From contig NZ_FOMI01000004.1 of NCBI RefSeq assembly GCF_900112595.1, positions 1 through 64,000 on the forward strand: DNA of 64,000 nt, in the 5' to 3' direction. This DNA comes from Algibacter pectinivorans. Its GTDB lineage: Bacteria; Bacteroidota; Bacteroidia; Flavobacteriales; Flavobacteriaceae. The notes under the pieces are model-generated. The model did no database searches and was not told where the DNA came from. It saw only the letters and a list, made by a program, of their open reading frames with translations. The position numbers were made by a program, and so were the translations under genes. Of this stretch, positions 37,377-46,781 are shown one piece after another (positions within the stretch are counted from its first letter, which is position 1; each line of letters begins with the position of its first letter).

Positions 37377-38394
37377 AATATTAGTTACCGGCGGATTAGG
37401 ATTTATTGGCTCTCACACCGTAGTAGAATTGCAAAATGAAGGCTATGACGTTGTTATTATTGACGATTTATCAAACTCATCGGAAAAAGTATTAGATGGT
37501 ATTACGGCAATTACCGGAAAAACGCCAATTTTTGAAAAGTTAGACTTAAAAGAAAAAGATAAAGTAGAACAGTTTTTTGCTAAACATAACGATATAAAAG
37601 GGGTTATCCATTTTGCAGCAAGTAAAGCTGTAGGAGAGAGTGTAAAAGAGCCTTTATTATACTACGAAAACAATATCTCAACTTTAGTATATATACTTAA
37701 GGAATTAAAAAAGTTGCCATCGGCAGGATTTATATTTAGTTCGTCTTGTACGGTTTACGGACAAGCAGATGAGTTGCCAATAACAGAAAATGCCCCAGTT
37801 AAGTTAGCTGAGTCGCCATACGGAAACACCAAGCAAATAGGTGAAGAAATAATTAGTGATACTTGTAAAGTAACACCAAATTTAAAAGCGATTGCCTTAC
37901 GTTATTTTAATCCGGTTGGAGCACATGAGTCGGTTGAAATAGGAGAATTACCTATTGGTGTGCCACAAAATTTAGTGCCATTTATAACACAAACGGGTAT
38001 AGGTTTACGCCAAGAATTATCTGTTTTTGGTGATGATTATCCTACGCCAGATGGTACATGTATTCGTGATTATATTCATGTAGTCGATTTAGCTAAAGCG
38101 CATGTTATTGCCTTAGGAAGGTTACTTCAAAATAAAAACAAATCAAACTACGAAACCTTTAACTTAGGAACAGGAAAAGGAAGTTCGGTTTTAGAGGTTG
38201 TAAAATCTTTTGAAAAAGTTTCGGGTAAAAAGTTAAATTATAAAATAGTAGGTAGAAGAGAAGGCGATATTATTTCTGCCTATGCTGATACAGAAAAAGC
38301 GAATAAAGAATTAGGTTGGAAAACTAAATTGTCTCTTGATGATGCTATGCGTTCTGCATGGAAATGGGAACAAAAAGTAAGAGGAGAGAATTAA
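37369..38394 (+). CDS. galE: UDP-glucose 4-epimerase
   Basis: 341 residues, extended SDR fold. NAD binding VTGGLGFIGSHTVVEL at the start, FAASKAVGESVKEPLLYYENN, catalytic SSSCTVYG and YGNTKQIGEE (Tyr-x3-Lys), RYFNPVGAHES, and the C-terminal YADTEKANKELGWK. Interconverts UDP-glucose and UDP-galactose (or the GlcNAc forms). Starts inside the degT gene, translationally coupled. Confidence 0.95.
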   Translation: MDKILVTGGLGFIGSHTVVELQNEGYDVVIIDDLSNSSEKVLDGITAITGKTPIFEKLDLKEKDKVEQFFAKHNDIKGVIHFAASKAVGESVKEPLLYYENNISTLVYILKELKKLPSAGFIFSSSCTVYGQADELPITENAPVKLAESPYGNTKQIGEEIISDTCKVTPNLKAIALRYFNPVGAHESVEIGELPIGVPQNLVPFITQTGIGLRQELSVFGDDYPTPDGTCIRDYIHVVDLAKAHVIALGRLLQNKNKSNYETFNLGTGKGSSVLEVVKSFEKVSGKKLNYKIVGRREGDIISAYADTEKANKELGWKTKLSLDDAMRSAWKWEQKVRGEN

Positions 38395-38420
38395 TTTTTT
38401 ACAGATACCGTGTAAATAAA

Positions 38421-38455
38421 AAGGGTTGCAATTTTTTAATAGCAACCCTTTTTTT
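38421..38455. terminator. Bidirectional terminator between galE and lspA
   Basis: AAGGGTTGC...GCAACCCTT with a 12-base loop, T run on the plus side and A run on the other. It serves the convergent galE and lspA transcripts. Confidence 0.88.
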
Positions 38456-38966
38456 ATGCTGTTGTTTTTTTCTTTTTAAAAGTCATAATAACCAGAATTA
38501 TCATTCCGGTGGTAACCGATAAATCGGCGAGATTAAAAATGCCAGTCCTAAAAACGCCACCAAGATCTATATATAAGAAATCGGTAACTCTTCTATAAAC
38601 AATTCTATCGTAAACATTAGCAATACCACCGCCAATAATACTTGCAAAAGCAAAAAGCGACCAATTGTCTAAGGATTTATCTAAGAATATATGGCGAAGT
38701 ACAAAACCTAAAACAACTATTGGTAATATTAGTAATAATAGTACTCTAAGCGTGTCATTAAGTTCGCTACCCATACCAAGAAATGCGCCTGTGTTTTCTA
38801 CATGCATTAAAATAAAGGCATCGCCAATAATAGGAATGCGTTCACCTGGGTTTACTTCGGTTCTTAAAGTTACGTTTTGCTTTACCATAACTTTCGATAT
38901 TTGATCGGCAGCAATAGTTAAAACAATAACTAAAATAATATAGATAGAGCGTTTGGTTAGCTTCAT
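38454..38966 (-). CDS. lspA: Lipoprotein signal peptidase II
   Basis: 170 residues, four membrane spans. The two catalytic Asp lie in GGGIANVYDRIVYRRVTDF and FNLADLSVTTG; NTGAFLGM is the conserved periplasmic loop. Removes signal peptides from prolipoproteins, several of which are in this window. It starts one base after the fabD stop, in the same operon. Confidence 0.96.
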   Translation of the reverse strand: MKLTKRSIYIILVIVLTIAADQISKVMVKQNVTLRTEVNPGERIPIIGDAFILMHVENTGAFLGMGSELNDTLRVLLLLILPIVVLGFVLRHIFLDKSLDNWSLFAFASIIGGGIANVYDRIVYRRVTDFLYIDLGGVFRTGIFNLADLSVTTGMIILVIMTFKKKKTTA

Positions 38967-39860
38967 TTAACTGTTAATTTCAAAAGTTGCAGAAGCCGTT
39001 TCAGAGGCTCTGTTAATCTTTTTTACTAAACCTTGTAAAACTTTTCCAGGACCAACTTCGGTAAACAATGTTGCACCATCGGCAATCATTTGTTGTACAG
39101 ATTGCGTCCAACGTACAGGAGCCGTTAATTGCGAAATAAGGTTGGCTTTAATGGCTTCTTCATCAATTACAGCGTTTGCTGTTACGTTTTGGTAAATTGG
39201 GCAGTTAGGCTTGCTAAATGATGTGTTTTTAATAGCTGCAGCAAGTTCTTCGCGTGCTGGCTCCATTAATGGTGAATGGAAAGCACCACCTACAGGTAGT
39301 ACTAATGCACGACGTGCACCTTCTTCTTTTAAGGCTTCGCAAGCTTTATTAATAGCTTCAACTTCTCCAGAGATTACTAATTGCCCCGGGCAGTTGTAAT
39401 TTGCAGCCACGACAATACCTTCGGTAGTTGCACATATTTTTTCAACAATGTCATCATCAAGTCCTAAAACAGCAGCCATAGTACTTGGTTGTAATTCACA
39501 TGCCTTTTGCATAGCTATAGCACGTTGTGAGACCAGTTTTAAGCCATCCTCAAAGGTTAAAGCGCCATTGGCTACTAAAGCAGAAAACTCGCCAAGAGAA
39601 TGTCCTGCAACCATATCGGGTTTAAAATTTTCCCCTAATGTTTTTGCTAAAATTACAGAATGTAAAAATATAGCTGGTTGCGTTACTTTAGTCTCTTTTA
39701 AATCTTCGGCGGACCCTTCGAACATTATATCCGTTATTGGAAAACCAAGAATGTCGTTGGCTTGTTCAAATAACTCTTGTGCTAAAGGTGAATGCTCATA
39801 AAGGTCTAAACCCATTCCTGAGAATTGTGCACCTTGACCTGGAAATACGTATGCGTTCAT
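38967..39860 (-). CDS. fabD: Malonyl-CoA:ACP transacylase
   Basis: 297 residues. FPGQGAQFSGMG start, nucleophile Ser88 in GHSLGEFSAL, QRAIAMQKAC with the malonate-binding Arg, AFHSPLM with the catalytic His, and GPGKVLQGLVKKI. Loads malonate on acyl carrier protein for fatty acid synthesis. Upstream partner of lspA in a two-gene operon. Confidence 0.97.
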   Translation of the reverse strand: MNAYVFPGQGAQFSGMGLDLYEHSPLAQELFEQANDILGFPITDIMFEGSAEDLKETKVTQPAIFLHSVILAKTLGENFKPDMVAGHSLGEFSALVANGALTFEDGLKLVSQRAIAMQKACELQPSTMAAVLGLDDDIVEKICATTEGIVVAANYNCPGQLVISGEVEAINKACEALKEEGARRALVLPVGGAFHSPLMEPAREELAAAIKNTSFSKPNCPIYQNVTANAVIDEEAIKANLISQLTAPVRWTQSVQQMIADGATLFTEVGPGKVLQGLVKKINRASETASATFEINS

Positions 39861-40069
39861 AATTGGTTTGTTTTAAGTGTGCAAAAATAACAATTATTAA
39901 CAATTATCAATGCTTTTAATAATTTTGGCAGGATTACTAGCAATAAGAACGTATGTAATATAAATTCTAGGTTGCGTTAGTGATTGAAACGGCATCCTTT
40001 TTTTTGCTGCCATAAATGGCAAAAAAAAGATATAGTGGAAAGCACGACCCTTTTCGGGGAACGCCCAAA

Positions 40070-41626
40070 TTATAGATTGCCCGTTGCTGCTTCTGCACAG
40101 CGTTCGCCATCCATAGCTGCCGAAACTATGCCGCCTGCATAACCGCCGCCCTCGCCACATGGATAAAGGTTGGTGATTTGAGTATGCTCTAAATTTTCGT
40201 TTCTAGGAATGGAAACCGGCGATGAGGTACGAGATTCTACACCCACAATATTGGCCTCTTCGGTGTAATATCCGTTCATTTTTTTACCAAAAGCCTCAAA
40301 GCCTTTACGGAGTCTGCTGCCTATAAATTTAGGTAATAGAGAATGTAATGGTGCAGACTTTAGCCCAGGCTGGTACGAGGTGTCGTTTAAGGTTGTAGAT
40401 AGTTTGCCTTCTACAAAATCCGTTAGTCGTTGTGCAGGTGCTACTTGACTTCGTCCGCCTGCAGTAAAGGCTAAACGCTCTAAGTTTTTTTGATATTCTA
40501 AGCCTTTTAAAACGCCAAATTGCTCGTATTTTGGCAAATCGGTATCTACATTAATTTCTACTACTATACCAGAGTTGGCATATAAGTTATTTCGTTTTGA
40601 TGGCGACATACCATTTACCACAACTTCGCCATTAGCGGTTGCTGCAGGCACAATAAATCCACCAGGACACATGCAAAAGGAGTACACACCACGATCTTTA
40701 ACTTGCTCCACTAAACCGTAAGATGCGGCTGGAAGTAACTCGTGACGATCGCCAGAGCAGTGGTATTGAATGGAATCGATAATATGTTGCGGATGCTCTA
40801 CACGAACACCCATGGCAAAGGATTTTGCTTCTAGAGCAATGTTTTTTTTATGCAGTAAATAAAAAATGTCTCTAGCAGAATGCCCTGTAGCTAGTATTAC
40901 TTTTTCAACATCCAATGTACTACCATTTTGAAGTTCAATGGCGTTTATTTTACTGCCTGTTATAACAAAATTGGTAACGCGAGTTTCAAAATGAATTTCG
41001 CCACCGTAATTTATTATGGTTTCGCGAATGTTTTGAACCACTTTTGGTAGTTTATTGGTGCCAATATGCGGATGTGCATCTACCAATATTTGATTGGTAG
41101 CTCCATGAAACACCAGGTTTTCGAATATACGACGTACATCGCCACGTTTTAAACTACGTGTATATAATTTTCCGTCGCTATATGTACCAGCACCACCTTC
41201 GCCAAAACAGTAGTTGGAATCTTCGTTTACAAAATGATCTTGGTTAATGGCTTTTAAATCGCGTCTGCGGTCTTGCACATTTTTACCACGTTCTAAAACT
41301 ATGGGTTTGTACCCTAGCTCGATACAGCGCAAAGCAGCATACATACCAGCAGGACCAAAACCAATAATGTGGATGGGTTTTGCTTTTGATACGTCTTTAT
41401 AATCAAATTGATACGCCGAGTTTTTTGGTAAAGCTTCCCGAATATAAACGGCAACTTTGTAATTAAGTATTATTTTAGGTTTGCGAGCATCAATAGACTT
41501 ACGCAGTATTTTAACACCTGTAATATCTTGCCTATCAATCTCTAACTTAATCGCAGATTTTAATACGAGAATATTAGGCTGTTCTTCTTCCTTTAATGTA
41601 ATACGAAGTTGTATTTCTTTTACCAT
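40070..41626 (-). CDS. COG2509-type FAD-dependent dehydrogenase
   Basis: 518 residues. An N-terminal ~85-residue domain (EIQLRITLKEEE) precedes the dinucleotide fold HIIGFGPAGMYAALRCIELG. Also seen are GEGGAGTYSDGKLYTR, VILATGHSARDIF and a C-terminal GEGGGYAGGIVSAAMDGERCAEA that closes the FAD site. This is a widespread but uncharacterised flavoprotein group; the electron acceptor and substrate are unknown. Cytosolic, monocistronic. The 209 bases downstream to fabD hold no gene. Confidence 0.88.
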   Translation of the reverse strand: MVKEIQLRITLKEEEQPNILVLKSAIKLEIDRQDITGVKILRKSIDARKPKIILNYKVAVYIREALPKNSAYQFDYKDVSKAKPIHIIGFGPAGMYAALRCIELGYKPIVLERGKNVQDRRRDLKAINQDHFVNEDSNYCFGEGGAGTYSDGKLYTRSLKRGDVRRIFENLVFHGATNQILVDAHPHIGTNKLPKVVQNIRETIINYGGEIHFETRVTNFVITGSKINAIELQNGSTLDVEKVILATGHSARDIFYLLHKKNIALEAKSFAMGVRVEHPQHIIDSIQYHCSGDRHELLPAASYGLVEQVKDRGVYSFCMCPGGFIVPAATANGEVVVNGMSPSKRNNLYANSGIVVEINVDTDLPKYEQFGVLKGLEYQKNLERLAFTAGGRSQVAPAQRLTDFVEGKLSTTLNDTSYQPGLKSAPLHSLLPKFIGSRLRKGFEAFGKKMNGYYTEEANIVGVESRTSSPVSIPRNENLEHTQITNLYPCGEGGGYAGGIVSAAMDGERCAEAATGNL

Positions 41627-41727
41627 TTGGCAAAATTACTGAAATTTGTAACAGGTGTATGTACTTTTTTTATTGGTTTAACCTAACACGTAAATACGCT
41701 TAATTAATTGTAAATAAAAATAACTAA

Positions 41728-42645
41728 TTATTTTCTAGTATACGTTATAAACGAAAATTCGTGGGCATGTGTTTCATCCTTAGTATGAAACGTATTGGCC
41801 GTTTCTTTCCAAACATTAGTGTCAATTTCCGGAAAATAGGTGTCTGCATCGAAATTTTCATGTACACGAGTAAGTTCTATTTTATCGGCAATAGCCATGG
41901 CTTGCTTGTATATTTGTCCGCCACCAATAATATAAGGGTTGCTATCTTTTCTTGCGGCATCAATAGCATCTTCTAAACTATGTACCACAATAACACCTGC
42001 GTGCGCACTGTAATCTTCTTGACGCGTAATAACAACATGCGTTCTATTTGGTAGAGGTTTCGGGAAACTTTCAAAGGTTTTGCGCCCCATAATAATATGA
42101 TGGCCATTGGTAAGCGCCTTAAAACGTTTTAAATCGTCACTTAAATGCCAAATTAATTTGTTGCCTAAACCAATAGCGTTGTTTTCGGCAGCAGCCACAA
42201 TAATAGTTAACTCACTTCCTTTATTAATAGGTTTAGTAGTTTCCTCTTTAAATACTTCGCTTTTAGCTAATATAGTTTCCTCTTTAACTAAACCTGCTTT
42301 TAGTTTTTCAATGCGGTTTTGTTGTTTAGCAACTAATTTTTGTAATTGTGCTTTTTCCCAATCTTTACCCATAAATTTATTGGTAACAAAAACATTAAAA
42401 AGGTGGTAAACAAAAAGGAAGAGCCAAATTAATATGGCAAAAACAAACCAGTCGATTTCTAAAATCTTAAAATCCTTACCAATACCTAAAACGGTATTTG
42501 CGACAATTAAAAAAATGGCGCCAATTAAAAATATAACAAAATGCGCATATAAACCTTTTTTCTGTTTTATGCGTTTTTGAGCGTTTTCAATAAGCTCTAA
42601 TTGGTCTTTGTCAATTTGTGGTATAGGTTTCTTTTTTCCGAACAT
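41728..42645 (-). CDS. folA: 2TM domain fused to dihydrofolate reductase
   Basis: 305 residues. Residues ~20-120 form a 2TM domain: two hydrophobic helices (YAHFVIFLIGAIFLIVAN and WFVFAILIWLFLFVYHLF) and a basic amphipathic segment. After a linker (~125-145) comes a complete DHFR: IIVAAAENNAIGLGNKLIWHLSDDLKRFK, IIMGRKTFESFPKPLPNR, PYIIGGGQIYKQAM, ADTYFP. The enzyme makes tetrahydrofolate. The fusion would tether it to the inner membrane; in relatives these are, to my knowledge, usually separate genes. thyA, which consumes its product's cofactor, lies nearby. Confidence 0.9.
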   Translation of the reverse strand: MFGKKKPIPQIDKDQLELIENAQKRIKQKKGLYAHFVIFLIGAIFLIVANTVLGIGKDFKILEIDWFVFAILIWLFLFVYHLFNVFVTNKFMGKDWEKAQLQKLVAKQQNRIEKLKAGLVKEETILAKSEVFKEETTKPINKGSELTIIVAAAENNAIGLGNKLIWHLSDDLKRFKALTNGHHIIMGRKTFESFPKPLPNRTHVVITRQEDYSAHAGVIVVHSLEDAIDAARKDSNPYIIGGGQIYKQAMAIADKIELTRVHENFDADTYFPEIDTNVWKETANTFHTKDETHAHEFSFITYTRK

Positions 42646-42962
42646 ATTTGTAAAATAAGGAGTGTAAAGTTAACCCTTTTTGGTAAAACTAAATAGAATA
42701 ATAAAATACTTACTAAAAATAGATGAGTTATAATTTTTTTTGCTTTAAAACAAGTTGATAATCAGTATAAAAGCACTTTTTTTACTTGATAATACTATAA
42801 ATTAAATGGTGGTTTTTTGTGTACTTTATTATTATTAAGAATACATTTTGTTAAATTGATAATTTTTTAAAAGTAAAGAGATTTAAATAGTTAGGTCTTT
42901 TAATTAGTTATTAGATTTGTGGCGTTATTAAATATTAGATTAATATATTAAAACATACAATT
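42646..42962. other. Intergenic region, nothing recognised
   Basis: 317 very AT-rich bases between the divergent folA fusion and the CBM48 gene. Promoters for both must lie here, but no clear site was picked out. Confidence 0.5.
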
Positions 42963-43259
42963 ATGGCTATTAAAAAACAATTTTTAAAAAGCAAACCAGT
43001 TTGTAAAGTCACTTTTACTGTACCTGCAGAAGATGCAAAAAAGGTATCTGTAGTTGGGTCATTTAACGAATGGAATGCTAAAAAGGCACCACTTAAAAAA
43101 TTAAAAAACGGCACTTTTAAAGGAACTGTTGATATTGAAGCTGGTAGCTCTCATGAGTTTAAATATATCGTTGATGGTGTTTACGTAAACGACGAAGCAG
43201 CCGATGCGTATGCATGGAACGATTTTGCAGGTGCAGAAAACGGGGTTATAAACCTATAA
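42963..43259 (+). CDS. Small CBM48 (glycogen-binding-like) protein
   Basis: 98 residues forming one early-set Ig-like domain: VCKVTFTVPAEDAKKVSVVGSFNEWN, KNGTFKGTVDIEAGSSHEFKYIVDG and NDEAADAYAWNDF. This is the isoamylase N-terminal/AMPK glycogen-binding fold. It stands alone without a catalytic domain; binding to an alpha-glucan is possible but the role is unknown. Cytosolic. Monocistronic, ending in a strong terminator. Confidence 0.88.
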   Translation: MAIKKQFLKSKPVCKVTFTVPAEDAKKVSVVGSFNEWNAKKAPLKKLKNGTFKGTVDIEAGSSHEFKYIVDGVYVNDEAADAYAWNDFAGAENGVINL

Positions 43260-43273
43260 TCACGCTAACATAT

Positions 43274-43314
43274 AACACAAAAAGCACCTTGTTTAAGGTG
43301 CTTTTTGTGTTTTA
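43274..43314 (+). terminator. Intrinsic terminator after the CBM48 gene
   Basis: A 17-bp perfect stem, AACACAAAAAGCACCTT at 43274-43290 and its inverse at 43295-43311, loop GTTT. T-rich 3' arm. Confidence 0.9.
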
Positions 43315-43335
43315 GCTAATTTAAAATATGTTGTT

Positions 43336-43427
43336 GGGCGTTACCCTAAAAGGGTCGGGCTTTTCATTACAAGTCCTCGCACCTCCTGCGTCGGGCTGTG
43401 GGCTTTCCATTGCAATCCCTAACGCAC
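43336..43427. repeat. Dispersed GGGCGT...TAACGC element, copy 2
   Basis: Begins GGGCGTTACCCTAAAAGGGTCGG and ends CCCTAACGC, with GCGTTA/TAACGC as inverted ends. Bases 43367-43425 match copy 1 (8325-8383) at 55 of 59 positions. More compact than copy 1. Noncoding and GC-richer than its surroundings. Confidence 0.78.
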
Positions 43428-43469
43428 TTGCCAATTAGGGCACATTTTTAATACAAAATTTCGGCAGTA

Positions 43470-44294
43470 TTAAACAGCTACAGCGCCTTTAATATGCGGA
43501 TGCGGATTGTAATCAACCAAAGTGAAATCTTCAAAATCAAAGTCGAAAATATCCTTAATTTCCGGATTTAATATCATTTTTGGCAACGGACGAATATCTC
43601 TAGAAAGTTGTAATTCTACCTGCTCAAAATGGTTGCTGTAAATATGTGCATCACCAAAGGTGTGTATAAATTCGCCAGCCTCATAACCACAAACTTGTGC
43701 CATCATCATGGTAAATAAAGCGTACGAAGCAATGTTAAAAGGTACGCCTAAAAATATATCGGCACTACGTTGGTATAATTGGCAAGACAGTTTTCCGTTA
43801 GCTACATAAAACTGAAAAAAGGCATGACAAGGCGGAAGCGCTGCTTTACCATTAGCCACATTTTCACTAAAGCTTTTAGAAGTGTCTGGTAAAACCGATG
43901 GATTCCAAGCAGAAACCAACATGCGTCTACTATTCGGGTTGTTTTTTAAGGCCTGTATAACCTCTTTAATTTGATCAATTTCATCGCCATTCCAATTACG
44001 CCATTGGTAACCGTAAACAGGTCCTAAATCGCCATTTTCATCGGCCCATTCATTCCAAATACGCACACCGTTTTCGGTAAGATATTTAGTGTTTGTATCG
44101 CCTTTTAAAAACCAAAGTAATTCGTAAACAATAGATTTTAAATGCAGTTTCTTGGTAGTAACCATAGGGAAACCTTCACTTAAATCGAATCGCATTTGGT
44201 AACCAAAAACACTTTTAGTTCCTGTACCTGTGCGATCTCCTTTTTCGTTACCGTTATCTAAAACGTGTTTTACTAAGTCGTGATATTGTTTCAT
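43470..44294 (-). CDS. thyA: Thymidylate synthase
   Basis: 274 residues. [72 protein letters not shown] with the catalytic Cys, and [22 protein letters not shown]. Converts dUMP to dTMP using methylene-tetrahydrofolate, so it needs the DHFR encoded next door. The ATG at 44294 ([11 protein letters not shown]) was chosen; an upstream in-frame codon runs through a palindrome and lacks family support. Confidence 0.97.
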   Translation of the reverse strand: MKQYHDLVKHVLDNGNEKGDRTGTGTKSVFGYQMRFDLSEGFPMVTTKKLHLKSIVYELLWFLKGDTNTKYLTENGVRIWNEWADENGDLGPVYGYQWRNWNGDEIDQIKEVIQALKNNPNSRRMLVSAWNPSVLPDTSKSFSENVANGKAALPPCHAFFQFYVANGKLSCQLYQRSADIFLGVPFNIASYALFTMMMAQVCGYEAGEFIHTFGDAHIYSNHFEQVELQLSRDIRPLPKMILNPEIKDIFDFDFEDFTLVDYNPHPHIKGAVAV

Positions 44295-44309
44295 AAATGC
44301 CCATCTTCC

Positions 44310-44328
44310 GTCTTCCCAAAGGGAAGAC
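44310..44328. repeat. Perfect short hairpin upstream of thyA
   Basis: GTCTTCCC-AAA-GGGAAGAC, 8-bp stem with a 3-base loop, 16 bases before the thyA ATG. Probably a REP-like element; it could affect thyA translation. Confidence 0.55.
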
Positions 44329-44428
44329 ACTATTAAACCGTAAAAATATACGAAATCGAATAAAAAATTAAAAGAAAGTTTTTTTTTAATAAATAGTTAT
44401 CAACGATATTTATATAGCTTGTATCAAG

Positions 44429-44466
44429 CGCCCTCCTTTTGGGAGGGTTGGGGTGGGCTTTTTTTA
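44429..44466. repeat. REP-like hairpin downstream of nupC
   Basis: CCCTCC-TTTTG-GGAGGG followed by TTGGGGTGGGCTTTTTTT. The GC-rich stem abuts the nupC stop and may help end transcription. Confidence 0.5.
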
Positions 44467-45996
44467 CCCAATAATCATGCCTGCAATAGTAGCCGAAATT
44501 AACGATGCAATAGTACCACCAATTAAGGCTTTCATTCCAAATTTAGAAAGGGTTTTACGCTGGCCGGGAGCCAAAGAACCAATACCACCAATTTGAATAC
44601 CAATAGAAGCAAAATTAGCAAAGCCACATAGCATATAAGTAGCCATAATTATAGATTTCTCATAATTAAGATGCACCAGGTTCGATGCTTCTTTTAAGTC
44701 TCTTAATTGAATATAGCCAATAAATTCGCTAGCAGCCAATTTAATACCTAATAGTTGTCCCATTAGCGCCATATCTTCTTTAGCCACACCAATAAGCCAC
44801 ATAAGTGGTGCAAATAGGTAGCCCAAAATAAGTTCTAGCGATAAGTTTTTGTAAGTCGTGTTTGCAGCAATCCAACCATTAACAGAAGTAATATCTCCAA
44901 TCCAGCCCAATATACCATTAAACATGGCAATAAAGGCCACAAATACAAGTAGCATGGCACCAACATTTACAGCTAGTTTTAAACCTTCGGTAGTACCATT
45001 AGCAATAGCATCTAAAAAGTTAGAGCCTATTTTTTCTTGTGATACCGATACGTCTGTATTTACATCTTCAGTTTGCGGGTATAATATTTTTGAAATTACA
45101 ATAGCTCCAGGTGCAGCCATTACAGATGCAGCCAATAAATGCTTGGCATAAAATAATCTTAATTCTGGGTCGTCTCCTCCAAGAAAACCAATATATGCAG
45201 CCAATACTGCGCCAGCTACGGTGGCCATTCCACCAATCATTACTAACAGCATTTCAGACTTATTCATTTTTTCTAAATAAGCTTTAATAAGTAGAGGTGC
45301 TTCGGTTTGTCCTAAAAATATGTTTCCGGCAACACTTAAACTTTCGGCTCCAGATATTTTTAAAGCTTTAGAAAGTAACCAAGCCATTACTTTTACTACT
45401 TTTTGAATAATTCCTAAGTAGAAAAGTACCGATGTTAATGCCGAAAAGAAGATGATAGTAGGCAATACTTGAAAGGCGAAAATAAAACCAAAAGTATCCA
45501 TGTCTACTACTAAACCTTCAAATAGAAATTTACTTCCCGCTCTTGTAAAATCTAGTACGCTAACAAATAAACCACCTATAAATTCGAAAATAGTTTTAAT
45601 TAATTCAACCTTTAGTACACCTATTGCTATAAGTAATTGAAACGCTAACCCAATACCAACAATTTTCCAGTTAATCGCCTTACGGTTGCTACTAAAAAGA
45701 AAGGCTATAAAAACCAAAGTGACCATACCTAGTGCACCTCGCCATAAACTATTTAAAGAGAATCCTTGGCTAGGTGTAATGGTATTTGCTTCTGTAAGAG
45801 CAGGAATATCTGCTTTTGTAGAGGTTTCTGGTTTTGTTTCGGGCAGATTAATGGAAGCAGAATCTATTAAAATAGTTTCTGTTTCCGAAACGTTTTTAAT
45901 AAGCTCAGTCGCATCTGTTTTGTCTATATCTTGCGCTATAACTGATGGGGTGAAACATAAAAAGATTATAGCAAGGAGCAAAAACAGCTTTTTCAT
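44464..45996 (-). CDS. Concentrative nucleoside transporter, NupC family
   Basis: 510 residues. A signal-peptide-like start (LFLLLAIIFLCFTPSVIAQ) and a ~65-residue hydrophilic stretch precede the CNT core from ~95. The core has LSVAGNIFLGQTEAPLLIKAYL, GGMATVAGAVLAAYIG, AAPGAIVISKI and MLCGFANFASIGIQIGGIG, which form the substrate and Na+ sites. Imports nucleosides with sodium (or proton). The N-terminal extension is absent from E. coli NupC. It lies just downstream of the bifunctional-nuclease gene on the same strand (15 bases), probably an operon. Confidence 0.93.
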   Translation of the reverse strand: MKKLFLLLAIIFLCFTPSVIAQDIDKTDATELIKNVSETETILIDSASINLPETKPETSTKADIPALTEANTITPSQGFSLNSLWRGALGMVTLVFIAFLFSSNRKAINWKIVGIGLAFQLLIAIGVLKVELIKTIFEFIGGLFVSVLDFTRAGSKFLFEGLVVDMDTFGFIFAFQVLPTIIFFSALTSVLFYLGIIQKVVKVMAWLLSKALKISGAESLSVAGNIFLGQTEAPLLIKAYLEKMNKSEMLLVMIGGMATVAGAVLAAYIGFLGGDDPELRLFYAKHLLAASVMAAPGAIVISKILYPQTEDVNTDVSVSQEKIGSNFLDAIANGTTEGLKLAVNVGAMLLVFVAFIAMFNGILGWIGDITSVNGWIAANTTYKNLSLELILGYLFAPLMWLIGVAKEDMALMGQLLGIKLAASEFIGYIQLRDLKEASNLVHLNYEKSIIMATYMLCGFANFASIGIQIGGIGSLAPGQRKTLSKFGMKALIGGTIASLISATIAGMIIG

Positions 45997-46011
45997 ACTA
46001 AAAATTAAGGG

Positions 46012-46635
46012 TTATTCTCGTTTTGAGATTTCATCACGAATATGAGCTGCTTTCTCATAATCTTCATTAATAACGGCTTCTTCAAGCATGGTTTGAAGTT
46101 CTTCTAAGGTTTTTCCATGAAAACGCTCGCGAGGTTCTTCTTTGGGTTCCAATTCAGAAGCTACTAACTCATCCATTAAAATACTGTCTTGAGATTCGTT
46201 TTCGTCTTCTTCCTTAGGATTCACTTTAAGATAAATACCAGCTTTGTCTAGAATATTTTTATAAGTAAATATTGGTGCTTGAAAACGAAGTGCTAATGCA
46301 ATAGCATCACTAGTTCGTGCATCAATAATTTCTTCAATTTTATCGCGTTCGCAAATTAAACTGGAGTAAAATACGCCATCTACCAACTTATGGATAATAA
46401 CTTGCTTAACAACAACGTCAAACCTGTCGGCAAAGTTTTTAAACAAATCGTGTGTTAATGGGCGAGGAGGACTAATTTCCTTTTCTAATGCAATAGCAAT
46501 AGATTGCGCTTCAAAAGCTCCTATAACAATAGGTAGTTTACGGTCGCCATCAACTTCATTTAAAATTAAAGCATATGCGCCATTTTGTGTTTGGCTATAG
46601 GAAATGCCTTTTATATTTAATCTTACTAAACTCAT
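46012..46635 (-). CDS. Bifunctional nuclease (DUF151) family protein with UVR motif
   Basis: 207 residues. BFN/DUF151 domain at 1-130 (YALILNEVDGDRKLPIVIGAFEAQSIAIALE, RPLTHDLFKNF, DARTSDAIALALRFQAPIF). An acidic linker (~140-165) leads to a UvrB/UvrC-type motif (LEELQTMLEEAVINEDYEKAAHIRDEI) that may mediate protein contacts. The family has reported DNase/RNase activity, but its role here is unknown. Upstream partner of nupC. Confidence 0.9.
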   Translation of the reverse strand: MSLVRLNIKGISYSQTQNGAYALILNEVDGDRKLPIVIGAFEAQSIAIALEKEISPPRPLTHDLFKNFADRFDVVVKQVIIHKLVDGVFYSSLICERDKIEEIIDARTSDAIALALRFQAPIFTYKNILDKAGIYLKVNPKEEDENESQDSILMDELVASELEPKEEPRERFHGKTLEELQTMLEEAVINEDYEKAAHIRDEISKRE

Positions 46636-46781
46636 AATGTATTAAAAACGCAAAGAACTGCTTAAATTAGAACTTTACCAACTGCACAAGGCAATTTTAA
46701 GTCAAAATGCTAATTTAAGCAGTTCTATAGTATTATACCAATTATAATTTAAAAATAAGCTATAATTGCTATTATAAAATA

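Noticed and set aside
39897-40160. 87-codon minus-strand frame after the COG2509 flavoprotein
   Set aside because: It overlaps the end of that gene in another frame and has no family features (Arg/Trp-rich start typical of a shadow frame).
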